A stretch of DNA of 64,000 nucleotides from positions 718,001 through 782,000 of the forward strand of contig NZ_CP083376.1 of assembly GCF_020042665.1 (NCBI RefSeq). Reading direction: 5' to 3'. A model generated the notes under the pieces. It was not told the DNA's origin and searched no databases. It worked only from the letters and a program-made list of their open reading frames with translations. Shown here piece after piece: positions 1 to 6,859 of this stretch (position 1 is its first letter; each line of letters opens with the position of its first letter). The stretch is from Pseudoxanthomonas sp. X-1. Lineage in GTDB: Bacteria > Pseudomonadota > Gammaproteobacteria > Xanthomonadales > Xanthomonadaceae. The position numbers and the translations under genes were made by a program.

Positions 1-232
1 GGTTGTTCAACACCGACTTTTCCTGCATGTAGATCGCGTAGCCGGGCTGACCCTCCTTCTCCAGCGCGACGTAGTTGCGGATCTTGCGCTTGAGCGCCAC
101 GTCGGTGACCAGACCGCGATTGGTTTCCGGATCCAGGCGCGGCAGGTTGCCGGCGTCGGGATCGCCGTTGGGATTGCCGTTGGTGACGTCGAACAGGTAG
201 ACGAACTCGTAGCGGTTGGCGATGGCGCTCAT
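1..232 (-). CDS. cas7: Cas7c (Csd2), type I-C Cascade backbone, N-terminal part
   Basis: This is the first 77 residues of a Cas7 family protein of type I-C; the rest lies beyond the left edge. The start reads [20 protein letters not shown], followed by [16 protein letters not shown] and [17 protein letters not shown], the conserved beginning of Csd2 proteins. Cas7 polymerises along the crRNA spacer and forms the backbone of Cascade in the cytoplasm. The start codon overlaps the stop of csd1 (ATGA), so the two are translationally coupled. Position after cas5 and csd1 is the normal I-C order, and cas4, cas1, cas2 and the array would be expected further left. I am sure of the family; only length and C-terminus are unknown. 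Confidence 0.95.
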   Translation of the reverse strand, partial: MSAIANRYEFVYLFDVTNGNPNGDPDAGNLPRLDPETNRGLVTDVALKRKIRNYVALEKEGQPGYAIYMQEKSVLNN

Positions 233-2070
233 GCGGTCTCTCCTTCGGAAGCGGGGTCGGTGGCGTCCTGGCCGTCATTGCTGGCGAAGCGCGCCTGATT
301 CTGGTGGTAGTAGCCGATCGCGAAGCGGCCTTGTTCCTGGATTGGCAGGCTGCGCGGGAAGTTGGGAGCTAGGGCATCGACGATCTGGCCGATCTCCTTC
401 TCCAGGTTGACTGCTAGTCCCGCCTTTTCCTTGCGCAGCTTCCCGAAATGGTTCTGCGCGCTGCGCAGCAGCACCGGGAAGATGCTGGCCGGTGTCGCGG
501 ATGCGGCACCGTAGTAACGATCGCGGATGGTGGCGTTGATGCGGTCGCCGAGCGCGGCGCGTTGCAGGTTTTCCAGCGACGCGAACAGGCGCCCCAGTAG
601 GTAGCCTGGATCGGTATTGCCTGTGTCGAGACTCATGGGTGGTTCCTTGTGGTCGGTGGACAGTCCTTGTTGCCTGCGCAAGCGCGCGTCGCGTGCCAGG
701 ACAGCCCGGCACAGCGCGATGCGTAATGGGGTGAGTTGTCCGTCGGCGCGGAAGCGCATGACGATGCTGCCGAGCAGGCTTTGGGGGTAGCGCGTCCCGG
801 CAAGGATCGCCCGGATCAGTTCGCCAACCAGTATCGGCGAGACATCCTCGGACTTGGGCTTGCTGTGCTCGTTGTAGATGGGGGCGGTCTGCAGCGCTAG
901 GTAGGCGGGCGTGGGCGGGCGTTTCCACGCCGGCGGCTCCAATGTGAGGTCGTTGTAGTGCTCGGCCAGGCGCTTGGCGAATCCGGCCAGCGTTTGCGTC
1001 TCCCAGAAGCGGATGGACAGGCGCGAGGCATTAGGCGCCAGTCCTAGCACGAAGATGCGCGCGTCGTCGTCCAGCGAGTCATCCAAATCGCGCAACGGCC
1101 GCGCATGGCGGACCTGCTTGATGACCAGTTCCAGCCGCCGGGTGGCTTGACCGTCGGCGATTGCGGGGTCGTCGGCGTCGCGGCTGCGCATGAAATCAGC
1201 AAAAATGTCTTCGGCATTCTGCGCCCGCGCTACGGTACTGGCCTGCGCCCAGAACACCACGGTGGTGTCGCCGATCTGCACGCGCTGGCGGTTGTGTGAG
1301 TCGCGGCGCAGTAGATGGTTGAGGGCGGTGGTGTAGGCGAATGCCGCTTGTTCGGAAACGGGAGCGTTCTCGCCTTGCTGCTTGCCGTAGGAGGTAAAGG
1401 CATCGAGGTTGAAGGAGACGATGGAGGCGCCGGAACTCTGCGCGCCGTTCACGCCCTTGATCGCCGGATGCAACCGCGCCAGCGGTGCCATCGTGCCGCT
1501 GACCAGACACAGGCCGCGGACGCCATCGACACCTAGGCCCTGTTGCCGGTCCCAGGCCGCGCGTGCAGCGGGACGCTCGTGCAGAGGTCCCTGGTCGCTC
1601 TCCAGCCTGAAGGCCAGATTGGTATCCAGCAGTGCTTCGCCATGCGGGGCGAACGCAGGATGAGCGGCGTATTGCTCAGGCGACCATGCCGCAAGGAACG
1701 CCAGCAGCGCCAGCAGCCCGGGATCGTCGCTGCCGACCAGGGCCTGCTGGTGCAACGTCTTGAACGCGGCATGTTCCTGCTCGCTGCGCTTGCTGCTGGC
1801 GCTGACGCCCAGGGCGTAGCTGGTCTTGTCCCAAAGGAAGTTGGACTTGATGCCAGCGGTGCGCTTTTCCGGCTGTGGGACGCGCATGGCCTTGGCGAGA
1901 CGCTTCTTACCCTCGACGCGATGCTCGTCGTGGACGGAAACGACGCTGCCGTCGGCGGCCAGCACCACGGTGTAGCCGATGTTCTGCTGGCTGTAGCCGG
2001 GCGCAGCGATGCCGGATTCAGGGTCGTCCAGTAATCGCTGGTAGTAGTCGGCGAGGGCGGACAGGATCAT
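229..2070 (-). CDS. cas8c: Cas8c (Csd1), type I-C Cascade large subunit
   Basis: The product is 613 aa, a normal length for Csd1. The reading frame is open upstream to 2301, but the ATG at 2070 gives [20 protein letters not shown], the typical Csd1 beginning, and overlaps the cas5 stop codon as ATGA, so I place the start there. Csd1/Cas8c is the large Cascade subunit that recognises the PAM and opens the target DNA. In I-C systems the small subunit Cas11 is translated from an internal start near the 3' end of this gene; an internal initiation in the last third is therefore plausible here, but I cannot pick the codon with confidence. Neighbours cas5 and cas7 overlap it on both sides, showing one operon. 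Confidence 0.93.
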   Translation of the reverse strand: MILSALADYYQRLLDDPESGIAAPGYSQQNIGYTVVLAADGSVVSVHDEHRVEGKKRLAKAMRVPQPEKRTAGIKSNFLWDKTSYALGVSASSKRSEQEHAAFKTLHQQALVGSDDPGLLALLAFLAAWSPEQYAAHPAFAPHGEALLDTNLAFRLESDQGPLHERPAARAAWDRQQGLGVDGVRGLCLVSGTMAPLARLHPAIKGVNGAQSSGASIVSFNLDAFTSYGKQQGENAPVSEQAAFAYTTALNHLLRRDSHNRQRVQIGDTTVVFWAQASTVARAQNAEDIFADFMRSRDADDPAIADGQATRRLELVIKQVRHARPLRDLDDSLDDDARIFVLGLAPNASRLSIRFWETQTLAGFAKRLAEHYNDLTLEPPAWKRPPTPAYLALQTAPIYNEHSKPKSEDVSPILVGELIRAILAGTRYPQSLLGSIVMRFRADGQLTPLRIALCRAVLARDARLRRQQGLSTDHKEPPMSLDTGNTDPGYLLGRLFASLENLQRAALGDRINATIRDRYYGAASATPASIFPVLLRSAQNHFGKLRKEKAGLAVNLEKEIGQIVDALAPNFPRSLPIQEQGRFAIGYYHQNQARFASNDGQDATDPASEGETA

Positions 2071-2741
2071 GCGCGCACCCCGCGGTCCTGCGGCGGTGGC
2101 ACCGCGACTAGCCCATCGACCATCCGCGCGCGAAAGAAGCGCGGGGTCATGCCGTCGGCGAAGTCGATGTCGTGCAGCATCCAGCCCAGGTCGCGTTCGC
2201 CGGACAAGGCCGGGTCGCTGGCTGGTGGCGTGTCGTCGTCGCCGAGCAAGGCGAAGCTGGCGGGAAACTCGCGGGTGCCAAGGCATGGCGCCTGGAAGCA
2301 CTGCCCGCGCCGTGCGCGGCGGTTGAAGATGTCCAAGTGCTTGCCGACGTTGTCGTCGGGGCCTGCCTTGTCGCTCATCTCGAAGTGCGCGGCGATAATG
2401 TAACCGACGTCGCGCAGCACGGTGGCGGCTCGCTGTTGCCGATCCTCCTCAACGTAACTGACCAGTTCGTCGGTACGCCCGGCCTTGATCGCCTTGCCGA
2501 CACTGGCGGCAGACAGCTTGCTGCCAACCTCGTTGCGGCGGATCGACTCGAACCGGATCGGTTTGAGCACCTGGACGCTGTCCACCACCCAGCGGATCGC
2601 CGGCTTCCAGTGGATCGCTTCGAGAATCCCGCGCGCGGCCGATGGCGTGATGATGTCGTAAGACACCCGCTCCACCTTCATTTCCGGACGCGTGAACAGC
2701 GCCCGCTCGCCCCAAACATGAAGTCTGACTCCGTAACTCAT
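2067..2741 (-). CDS. cas5: Cas5c (Cas5d), pre-crRNA endoribonuclease of type I-C
   Basis: The 224-aa product begins MSYGVRLHVWGERALFTRPE, and continues with VERVSYDIITPSAARGILEA, typical of the Cas5d family. In type I-C, which has no Cas6, Cas5 cuts the CRISPR repeat at the 3' base of its hairpin, leaves an 11-nt 5' handle and stays as the cap of Cascade. The family length is about 220-240 aa, so this is full length. The start at 2741 has a GGGAG/AAGG region just upstream. The gene is separated from cas3 by about 390 bp, unusual for an otherwise overlapping operon; that gap holds the crRNA-like element described below. Its enzyme activity would be needed to process that element. Confidence 0.93.
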   Translation of the reverse strand: MSYGVRLHVWGERALFTRPEMKVERVSYDIITPSAARGILEAIHWKPAIRWVVDSVQVLKPIRFESIRRNEVGSKLSAASVGKAIKAGRTDELVSYVEEDRQQRAATVLRDVGYIIAAHFEMSDKAGPDDNVGKHLDIFNRRARRGQCFQAPCLGTREFPASFALLGDDDTPPASDPALSGERDLGWMLHDIDFADGMTPRFFRARMVDGLVAVPPPQDRGVRA

Positions 2742-2752
2742 CCTTGTTCTCC

Positions 2753-2781
2753 CGCCCGTCGGGGCGTGTCTTCACGGAAGA
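2753..2781 (-). other. Two tandem small hairpins in the cas5 leader
   Basis: Two short inverted repeats lie between the crRNA-like element and the cas5 start. One has arms CGCCC (2753-2757) and GGGCG (2762-2766); the other has arms TCTTC (2769-2773) and GAAGA (2777-2781). With the stronger hairpin at 2782-2802 they form three consecutive stem-loops within 50 bp. No U-tract follows, so they do not look like a finished terminator. They could protect the 3' end of the small RNA or tune readthrough into cas5. What is seen is the symmetry only; any function is inferred. Confidence 0.5.
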
Positions 2782-2855
2782 CCCCTCTCCTTCGGAGAGG
2801 GGCATGTGTTACTTCAGTCGCACCACACAAGTTTCAATCCACGTTCTCTCAGAAC
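2782..2855 (-). ncRNA. crRNA-like RNA (CreA/CreR-like) with degenerate I-C repeat
   Basis: Read on the minus strand, the element has three parts. First, a repeat-like unit: a 5-bp hairpin with arms GTTCT/AGAAC and loop GAG (2855-2843), followed directly by CGTGGATTGAAAC (2843-2831), which is the invariant 3' end of type I-C repeats. Second, a 28-nt guide beginning TTGTGTGGTGCGACTGAA (from 2830). Third, a strong hairpin with 9-bp arms CCCCTCTCC and GGAGAGGGG (2802-2782) where the next repeat hairpin would be. This is the layout of a mature crRNA: 5' handle, guide, 3' stem-loop. The repeat is single and its stem differs from a usual I-C stem, so it is not an array. The layout fits known CreA antitoxin RNAs and CreR regulators that sit among cas genes. 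Expression is not shown, and I see no clear private promoter. Confidence 0.72.
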
Positions 2856-2862
2856 ATCTGTC

Positions 2863-3018
2863 TTACGAGTCCTCCAATCCATGGGCTGCTGACCGCCAAG
2901 GCAAAGAGAACGACAAGCACCCGGGCCACGCAGACGGCTTTTCCCGACTTTTGATGTCTAGTCTCAGGCTGATGCTTGAGTAGTTGGAGTCCTTCTCTTC
3001 CTTCTCTTGCTGAGACAT
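2863..3018 (-). CDS. 51-aa ORF between cas3 and cas5 (creT-like candidate)
   Basis: An open frame of 52 codons starts with ATG at 3018, begins MSQQEKEEKDSNYSS and stops with TAA eight bases before the degenerate repeat hairpin. A Shine-Dalgarno sequence AGGTGG (3031-3026) sits 7 nt ahead, and a promoter with 17-bp spacing lies just upstream. G+C by my count is about 53 percent, well below the neighbouring cas genes. It uses codons that should be rare in this genome (TCA, AGA, CTA, AAA, AGT), several of them close together near codons 14-24. No domain is recognised. In described CreTA modules the toxin is a short RNA or mini-ORF that acts through rare codons, so this could be the toxin part; it could also be a simple leader peptide of the cas5 transcript. 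The protein itself may not matter. Confidence 0.5.
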   Translation of the reverse strand: MSQQEKEEKDSNYSSISLRLDIKSREKPSAWPGCLSFSLPWRSAAHGLEDS

Positions 3019-3051
3019 AACCTAGCCACCTGACGGGCGTTGGTTGGCTGT

Positions 3052-3080
3052 AATTTATTGAATGTTCTTATGAGTTGTAA
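3052..3080 (-). promoter_or_regulatory. Sigma-70-like promoter in front of the small ORF
   Basis: On the minus strand a -35 box TTACAA (3080-3075) and a -10 box TAAATT (3057-3052) are separated by exactly 17 bp, inside a locally A+T-rich stretch of an otherwise G+C-rich region. Transcription would start near 3045 and run through the 51-codon ORF, the crRNA-like element and cas5. The promoter could thus serve a toxin RNA, the Cascade genes, or both. Confidence 0.6.
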
Positions 3081-3099
3081 CTGGAAAATTTTTGAGAGA
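3065..3099 (+). promoter_or_regulatory. Partial protospacer with TTC PAM over the promoter
   Basis: The plus strand reads TTC (3065-3067), the known I-C PAM, followed by TTATGAGTTGTAACTGGA. Aligned with the guide TTGTGTGGTGCGACTGAA of the crRNA-like element, 12 of the first 18 positions are identical (1, 2, 4, 5, 7, 9, 10, 13-16, 18). Two more (3 and 12) would be G-T wobbles, and position 6 is one that Cascade flips out of the duplex. The site covers the -35 box and most of the -35/-10 spacer. Beyond position 18 the match fades. Such a PAM plus partial seed match would allow Cascade binding and promoter block without complete R-loop formation. The end coordinate assumes a guide-length footprint. 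Confidence 0.62.
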
Positions 3100-3110
3100 A
3101 CGGCCGTTCT
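3097..3110. repeat. 14-bp perfect palindrome downstream of cas3
   Basis: AGAACGGCCGTTCT is a perfect palindrome 16 bp upstream of the -35 box and 21 bp after the cas3 stop. On the minus strand it is followed by CTCAAAAATTTT, so it might act as a weak terminator of cas3 or as an operator. It shares GAGAGAAC with the stem of the degenerate repeat at 2843-2855. Confidence 0.4.
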
Positions 3111-3131
3111 GGATCTGGCGGCTTCTGCTCC

Positions 3132-5423
3132 TCACCACACATTGCATTGAGCCTCCAGGAACTGCGGTTCTTGCCAATGCAGCCCGAACCGCGCGTCGTA
3201 GAGCCTCGAATTGCGCAAAGAGACGAACTGCTCGCCATAGCGCTCCGGTGCCACAGGGGCAATCGCGGATGCTTGCCACAGCGACTTGTAGGTCTGCTCG
3301 GGTACCTGCACTAGCCACGGTTGCAGGCGGCGGGCGGCACCGGCTACGCCGATCCGATCGGCGTGTTCCAGTTGGCGCAGCACTTCGTTCACTTCTGCCA
3401 ATTCGCGCTCCGCGACATTTCGGTCGGTCGCATAGGGCGCATACGGCACGATCAGCGGGCGCATGCTCGTCTGGATCATCCGGAACTTCTGAGCCAGGGT
3501 GTCGAATGGCAGGTCGTCCAGATCGGCGGTGCGCAGTTGCGTCAGGATCGCTTCGTCGTCCAGCCGGTTGTCGCCCAAGCGCCGGTACAGCCCCCGGAAG
3601 TAGGCGTGGATGGCCTCCATCGCCAGCAGGTCGTCGCCGTGCGTGCGCTCGACCTCGCGGAAGACTTCAGTGAAGACTTTCAGTTCTTGTGGCGGCTGCC
3701 AGTTCACGGGGGCGAACACCTGCACCTCGCTGGCATCTATCTGGCGCCGGCCCTCGCGATTGCAACGCCCTGCCGCTTGTGCCACCGAATCCAGACCGGC
3801 TTCCGCTCGCAGGACGGTCGGGAAGTCCACGTCCACGCCGGCTTCGATCAAGCTGGTTGCAACCAGTCGGCATGGCCTGCCCGCTTTTAGGTCTTCGCGT
3901 ATCTGCGTCAACGCCGCGCTGCGATGCCGTGCATGCATCAAGGTGGTCAGGTGGCGCGCGCCGGGCTGGTCGGCGATGGCGTCGAACAGAGCGCGTGCGT
4001 GGCGGCGATTATTGACGATGCACAGCACTTGCGCGCGCTGCCGCAATTCCTCGGCCAGCACGTCGTCTTCCAGTGCGCCGACATGGCGCACCCGGACGCG
4101 ACGCAGCTGTGCATACAGCGCATCCGGCTCCGTCATCAGTTCCTCGACGTGTTCGAGGCCTCCCGGGAAGCCCTGGTCCTGGCGCAGCGCAGGCTGGGTG
4201 GCTGTACACAGCACCGGACTGACCCGGTAGTTGCGCGCCAGTTCGTCCAGTAGCGCGACGCAGGGGCGCAGCAGCGTCTGCGGCAGGGTCTGCGCCTCGT
4301 CCAGGATCACCACGCTGCCTGCGATGTTGTGCAGCTTGCGGCAGCGCGACGGGCGGTCGGCGAACAGGCTCTCGAAGAACTGTACCGAGGTGGTGACGAC
4401 GATTGGCGCATCCCAGCTTTCCATCGCCAGCTTGCGCTTGTCGATCGACTGCGGCGCCTTGGCCGGATCGTCGAAGAACGCGCTGTGGTGTTCCAGCACG
4501 ACGTCGTCGCGGTCCTGAATGCGGAGAGCGTGGCGGAACACTGCGGCGGTCTGATCGACGATGCTGGTGAACGGGATCACGTAGATCACCCTGCGCAAGC
4601 CATGCGCGATGGCATGGTCCAGCGCGAACGCCAGCGAGGCCAGGGTCTTGCCACCGCCGGTAGGCACGGTGAGCGAGAACAGGCCGGTACGCGCGTGCGC
4701 CTTGGCCCGCGCTTGGCGCAGGATGGTCGCGCGGATCGGATTGATGCCGCCCTCGGTGGGAAAGGTGGCCAGGTGCCGATCAAGTCGTTCGCGCAGTTCT
4801 TCCAGCGTCGGCCGTGTGCCGACCTCTTCCGCGCGCGTCTTGCGCGCTTCCACACGCCGGTAGAAATCGTCGGTATCGACGAAATCGGCATCGACCAGGC
4901 AGGAGAACAGCATGCGCGCCAGGACCATCATCTGGAAGGCCCGGCGCTCGGTGCGCGGGTGGCCGCTGAATCCCGGTGGCAGTTGCAGCTTGGCGGGCAG
5001 CACGATTTCCCGTTCCCAGGCCGGCAGCAAGGGCGGCAGCTCGCGCGCGCGGTAGTCTTCCGACAGCCGCTCCCGCAACGAGGAGCGAGACGTCAGGTCA
5101 TCGCGGCGTCCGTCGGCCAGCCCCGCGTGGTGCCCGGCGATGCCATAAGCGAGCAGCGTTCCGCCACTGCCATACAGTTCGCAGGCTTTCCGCGCACCCC
5201 AGGTCGCATGGTCCACCCTGGCCGGGTCGCCACCCAAGCGCGCCTGGAACTTCTCGGTGTACTTGCCCAGGTCATGCAACTGTCCGGCCACGCGTGCCAT
5301 CACGTGGCCGCCGAATGCCTCGGCGTAACCCGCCGCCAACTCGCCGACATCGTTCAGGTGCTCGGCCAAGCGCTGCCAGTTGCTCTGGTCTCGACGTTCG
5401 GTTGAATGCGCAAAGAAGTCCAT
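3132..5423 (-). CDS. cas3: Cas3, HD nuclease-helicase of type I-C
   Basis: The 763-aa protein has an N-terminal HD nuclease domain (LHDLGK with H50-D51; GHHAG near residues 97-101) fused to a superfamily 2 helicase. Helicase motifs are the Walker A loop VPTGGGKT (K259), the DEAQ box in VVILDEAQTLPQ (residues 375-378), and the motif V-VI stretch with SLIEAGVDVDFP and AAGRCNREGR. Cas3 is recruited by target-bound Cascade and degrades DNA while unwinding it. Length and order (HD first) fit type I-C. It is the first gene of the operon and diverges from the PLP enzyme gene across about 150 bp, where its promoter should lie. The C-terminus ends in a Trp-stop followed by the unusual gap before cas5. 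Confidence 0.96.
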   Translation of the reverse strand: MDFFAHSTERRDQSNWQRLAEHLNDVGELAAGYAEAFGGHVMARVAGQLHDLGKYTEKFQARLGGDPARVDHATWGARKACELYGSGGTLLAYGIAGHHAGLADGRRDDLTSRSSLRERLSEDYRARELPPLLPAWEREIVLPAKLQLPPGFSGHPRTERRAFQMMVLARMLFSCLVDADFVDTDDFYRRVEARKTRAEEVGTRPTLEELRERLDRHLATFPTEGGINPIRATILRQARAKAHARTGLFSLTVPTGGGKTLASLAFALDHAIAHGLRRVIYVIPFTSIVDQTAAVFRHALRIQDRDDVVLEHHSAFFDDPAKAPQSIDKRKLAMESWDAPIVVTTSVQFFESLFADRPSRCRKLHNIAGSVVILDEAQTLPQTLLRPCVALLDELARNYRVSPVLCTATQPALRQDQGFPGGLEHVEELMTEPDALYAQLRRVRVRHVGALEDDVLAEELRQRAQVLCIVNNRRHARALFDAIADQPGARHLTTLMHARHRSAALTQIREDLKAGRPCRLVATSLIEAGVDVDFPTVLRAEAGLDSVAQAAGRCNREGRRQIDASEVQVFAPVNWQPPQELKVFTEVFREVERTHGDDLLAMEAIHAYFRGLYRRLGDNRLDDEAILTQLRTADLDDLPFDTLAQKFRMIQTSMRPLIVPYAPYATDRNVAERELAEVNEVLRQLEHADRIGVAGAARRLQPWLVQVPEQTYKSLWQASAIAPVAPERYGEQFVSLRNSRLYDARFGLHWQEPQFLEAQCNVW

Positions 5424-5580
5424 TTCCCCATCTCCCTAAGCCGTGCCATACCAGCCAGCTGCAGGTCGTCCCGAGAAAGAGTAGCTCTTCTGGATCGCAC
5501 CGAGTGAGACTCGCAACGGGCGCGGCGGAGGTAGGTGAGGGCGATACAATGGCGCGTCCCTCCCGTCGATGTTTCATCCC

Positions 5581-6681
5581 ATGTCGCAGCGTGACTGGGT
5601 GGCCGCCGCCATCCACAAGATCGAGGCCGACTTCAACCGCTCGGCCGACACCCACCTGATCCCGCTCGAGCTGCCCGGCTATCCGGGCATCGACCTGTAC
5701 CTGAAGGACGAGTCCAGCCATCCCACCGGCAGCCTCAAGCACCGGCTGGCGCGCTCGCTGTTCCTGTACGCGCTGGCCAACGGCTGGCTGCGCGAGGGCG
5801 CGCCGGTGATCGAGGCGTCCAGCGGTTCGACCGCGGTGTCCGAGGCCTACTTCGCGCGCCTGCTGGGCCTGCCCTTCATCGCGGTGATGCCGGCCAGCAC
5901 CTCGCCGGAGAAGATCGCCGCGATCACCTTCTACGGCGGGCAGTGCCATCTGGTCGAGCAGGCCGGGGCGATCAACGCCGAGTCCGAGCGCCTGGCGCGC
6001 GAGCACGGCGGCCACTTCATGGACCAGTTCACCTACGCCGAGCGCGCGACCGACTGGCGGGCGAACAACAACATCGCCGAGTCGATCTTCAAGCAGATGG
6101 CGGCCGAGCCGCATCCGATCCCGGAATGGATCGTGTGCAGCCCCGGCACCGGCGGCACCGGCGCCACGCTGGGCCGCTACGTGCGCTACCGGCGCCACGC
6201 CACGCGCATCCTGTGTGTCGATCCGGAGCATTCGGTGTTCTTCGACTACTACCGCGACGCGCTGGACGGCGCCTGCGATCCGGCGCGCCTGCACCACTGC
6301 GGTTCGCGCATCGAAGGGATCGGCCGGCCGCGGGTGGAGCCGAGCTTCGTGCCGGCCTGCATCGACGCGATGGTCAAGGTGCCCGATGCCCTGAGCCTGG
6401 CGGCGATGCGCTGGGCCAGCGCGACCCTGGGCAGGCGCGTGGGTGGCTCCACCGGTACCAACCTGGTCGGCGTGCTGCATGCCGCCCACGCGATGTGCCG
6501 GGCCGGGCGCCGCGGCTCCATCGTCACCATCCTGTGCGATGCCGGCGATCGCTACGCGCACAGCTATTACGACCCGGCTTGGTACACGCGCTGCGGCATC
6601 GACACCGCCGACAGCGACGCGGCCATCGCCGCGGCCGTGGCCGGCGGCGCCTTGCCCGCACTGGCCACAGCCGCAGGCTGA
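5581..6681 (+). CDS. PLP-dependent enzyme of the cysteine synthase family
   Basis: The product is 366 aa from the ATG at 5581, with an alternative in-frame ATG at 5569. It belongs to fold-type II PLP enzymes: the segment [18 protein letters not shown] carries the Schiff-base lysine (SLKHR), and [19 protein letters not shown] is the substrate/PLP-binding loop. A glycine-rich phosphate-binding loop is visible in [16 protein letters not shown]. These enzymes catalyse beta-replacement reactions on O-acetylserine-type substrates or beta-elimination; the exact substrate cannot be told from sequence. It diverges from cas3 and stands alone ahead of the malonate operon. A TACAAT hexamer at 5545-5550, close to the start, could be a -10 box and would give a very short leader; no good Shine-Dalgarno sequence is visible. 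Confidence 0.85.
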   Translation: MSQRDWVAAAIHKIEADFNRSADTHLIPLELPGYPGIDLYLKDESSHPTGSLKHRLARSLFLYALANGWLREGAPVIEASSGSTAVSEAYFARLLGLPFIAVMPASTSPEKIAAITFYGGQCHLVEQAGAINAESERLAREHGGHFMDQFTYAERATDWRANNNIAESIFKQMAAEPHPIPEWIVCSPGTGGTGATLGRYVRYRRHATRILCVDPEHSVFFDYYRDALDGACDPARLHHCGSRIEGIGRPRVEPSFVPACIDAMVKVPDALSLAAMRWASATLGRRVGGSTGTNLVGVLHAAHAMCRAGRRGSIVTILCDAGDRYAHSYYDPAWYTRCGIDTADSDAAIAAAVAGGALPALATAAG

Positions 6682-6822
6682 GCGGGCGGATCGACGCCAC
6701 CAGGGGCGCGCGGCGAGCCGGTCCGGCCCCAGGCAATCAATTGAAATAAAAGGACTTTCAGCGGCGCCTGCCGAAACTTCGGCCAGCTGCTGCGGCGCCG
6801 CATGCGGGTCGGGCGCAGAATG

Positions 6823-6846
6823 ATTACTCTGTAATTACAGAGTAAT
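6823..6846. promoter_or_regulatory. 24-bp perfect palindrome, probable operator of mdc operon
   Basis: ATTACTCTGTAA is followed immediately by its exact reverse complement TTACAGAGTAAT. The site ends 13 bp before the mdcA start, so bound protein would block transcription or initiation. The TGTAATTACA centre is the kind of symmetric site used by GntR/FadR-type dimers, and a GntR regulator gene (14347-15066) flanks the operon. A further short inverted repeat, GCCGAA-AC-TTCGGC, lies at 6770-6783. The assignment to that regulator is an inference. Confidence 0.7.
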
Positions 6847-6859
6847 TCCTGGTGACGCG

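Noticed and set aside
2831..2855. A CRISPR array at the repeat-like sequence
   Set aside because: Only one repeat-like unit is present, no second copy occurs within one spacer length, and its stem differs from a regular I-C stem. It is better described as a single crRNA-like element.
2172..2954. 260-codon plus-strand ORF across cas5 and the gap
   Set aside because: It lies antisense to cas5 with typical shadow-frame composition (Arg, Ala, Val, Gly repeats) and no recognisable domain.
3133..3141. Nine-base match (TGTGTGGTG on the minus strand) between guide positions 2-10 and the 3' end of cas3
   Set aside because: The three bases before it on the guide-sense strand are GCA, not TTC, the first guide base does not match and the match ends at once, so it does not look like a Cascade target. 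It may be chance or a trace of how the element arose.
5424..5580. Possible target of the crRNA-like guide in the cas3 promoter (shared GGTGCGA)
   Set aside because: The seven shared bases lie in the middle of the guide, the seed does not match and no TTC is in register. A seven-base match is expected by chance in this length.
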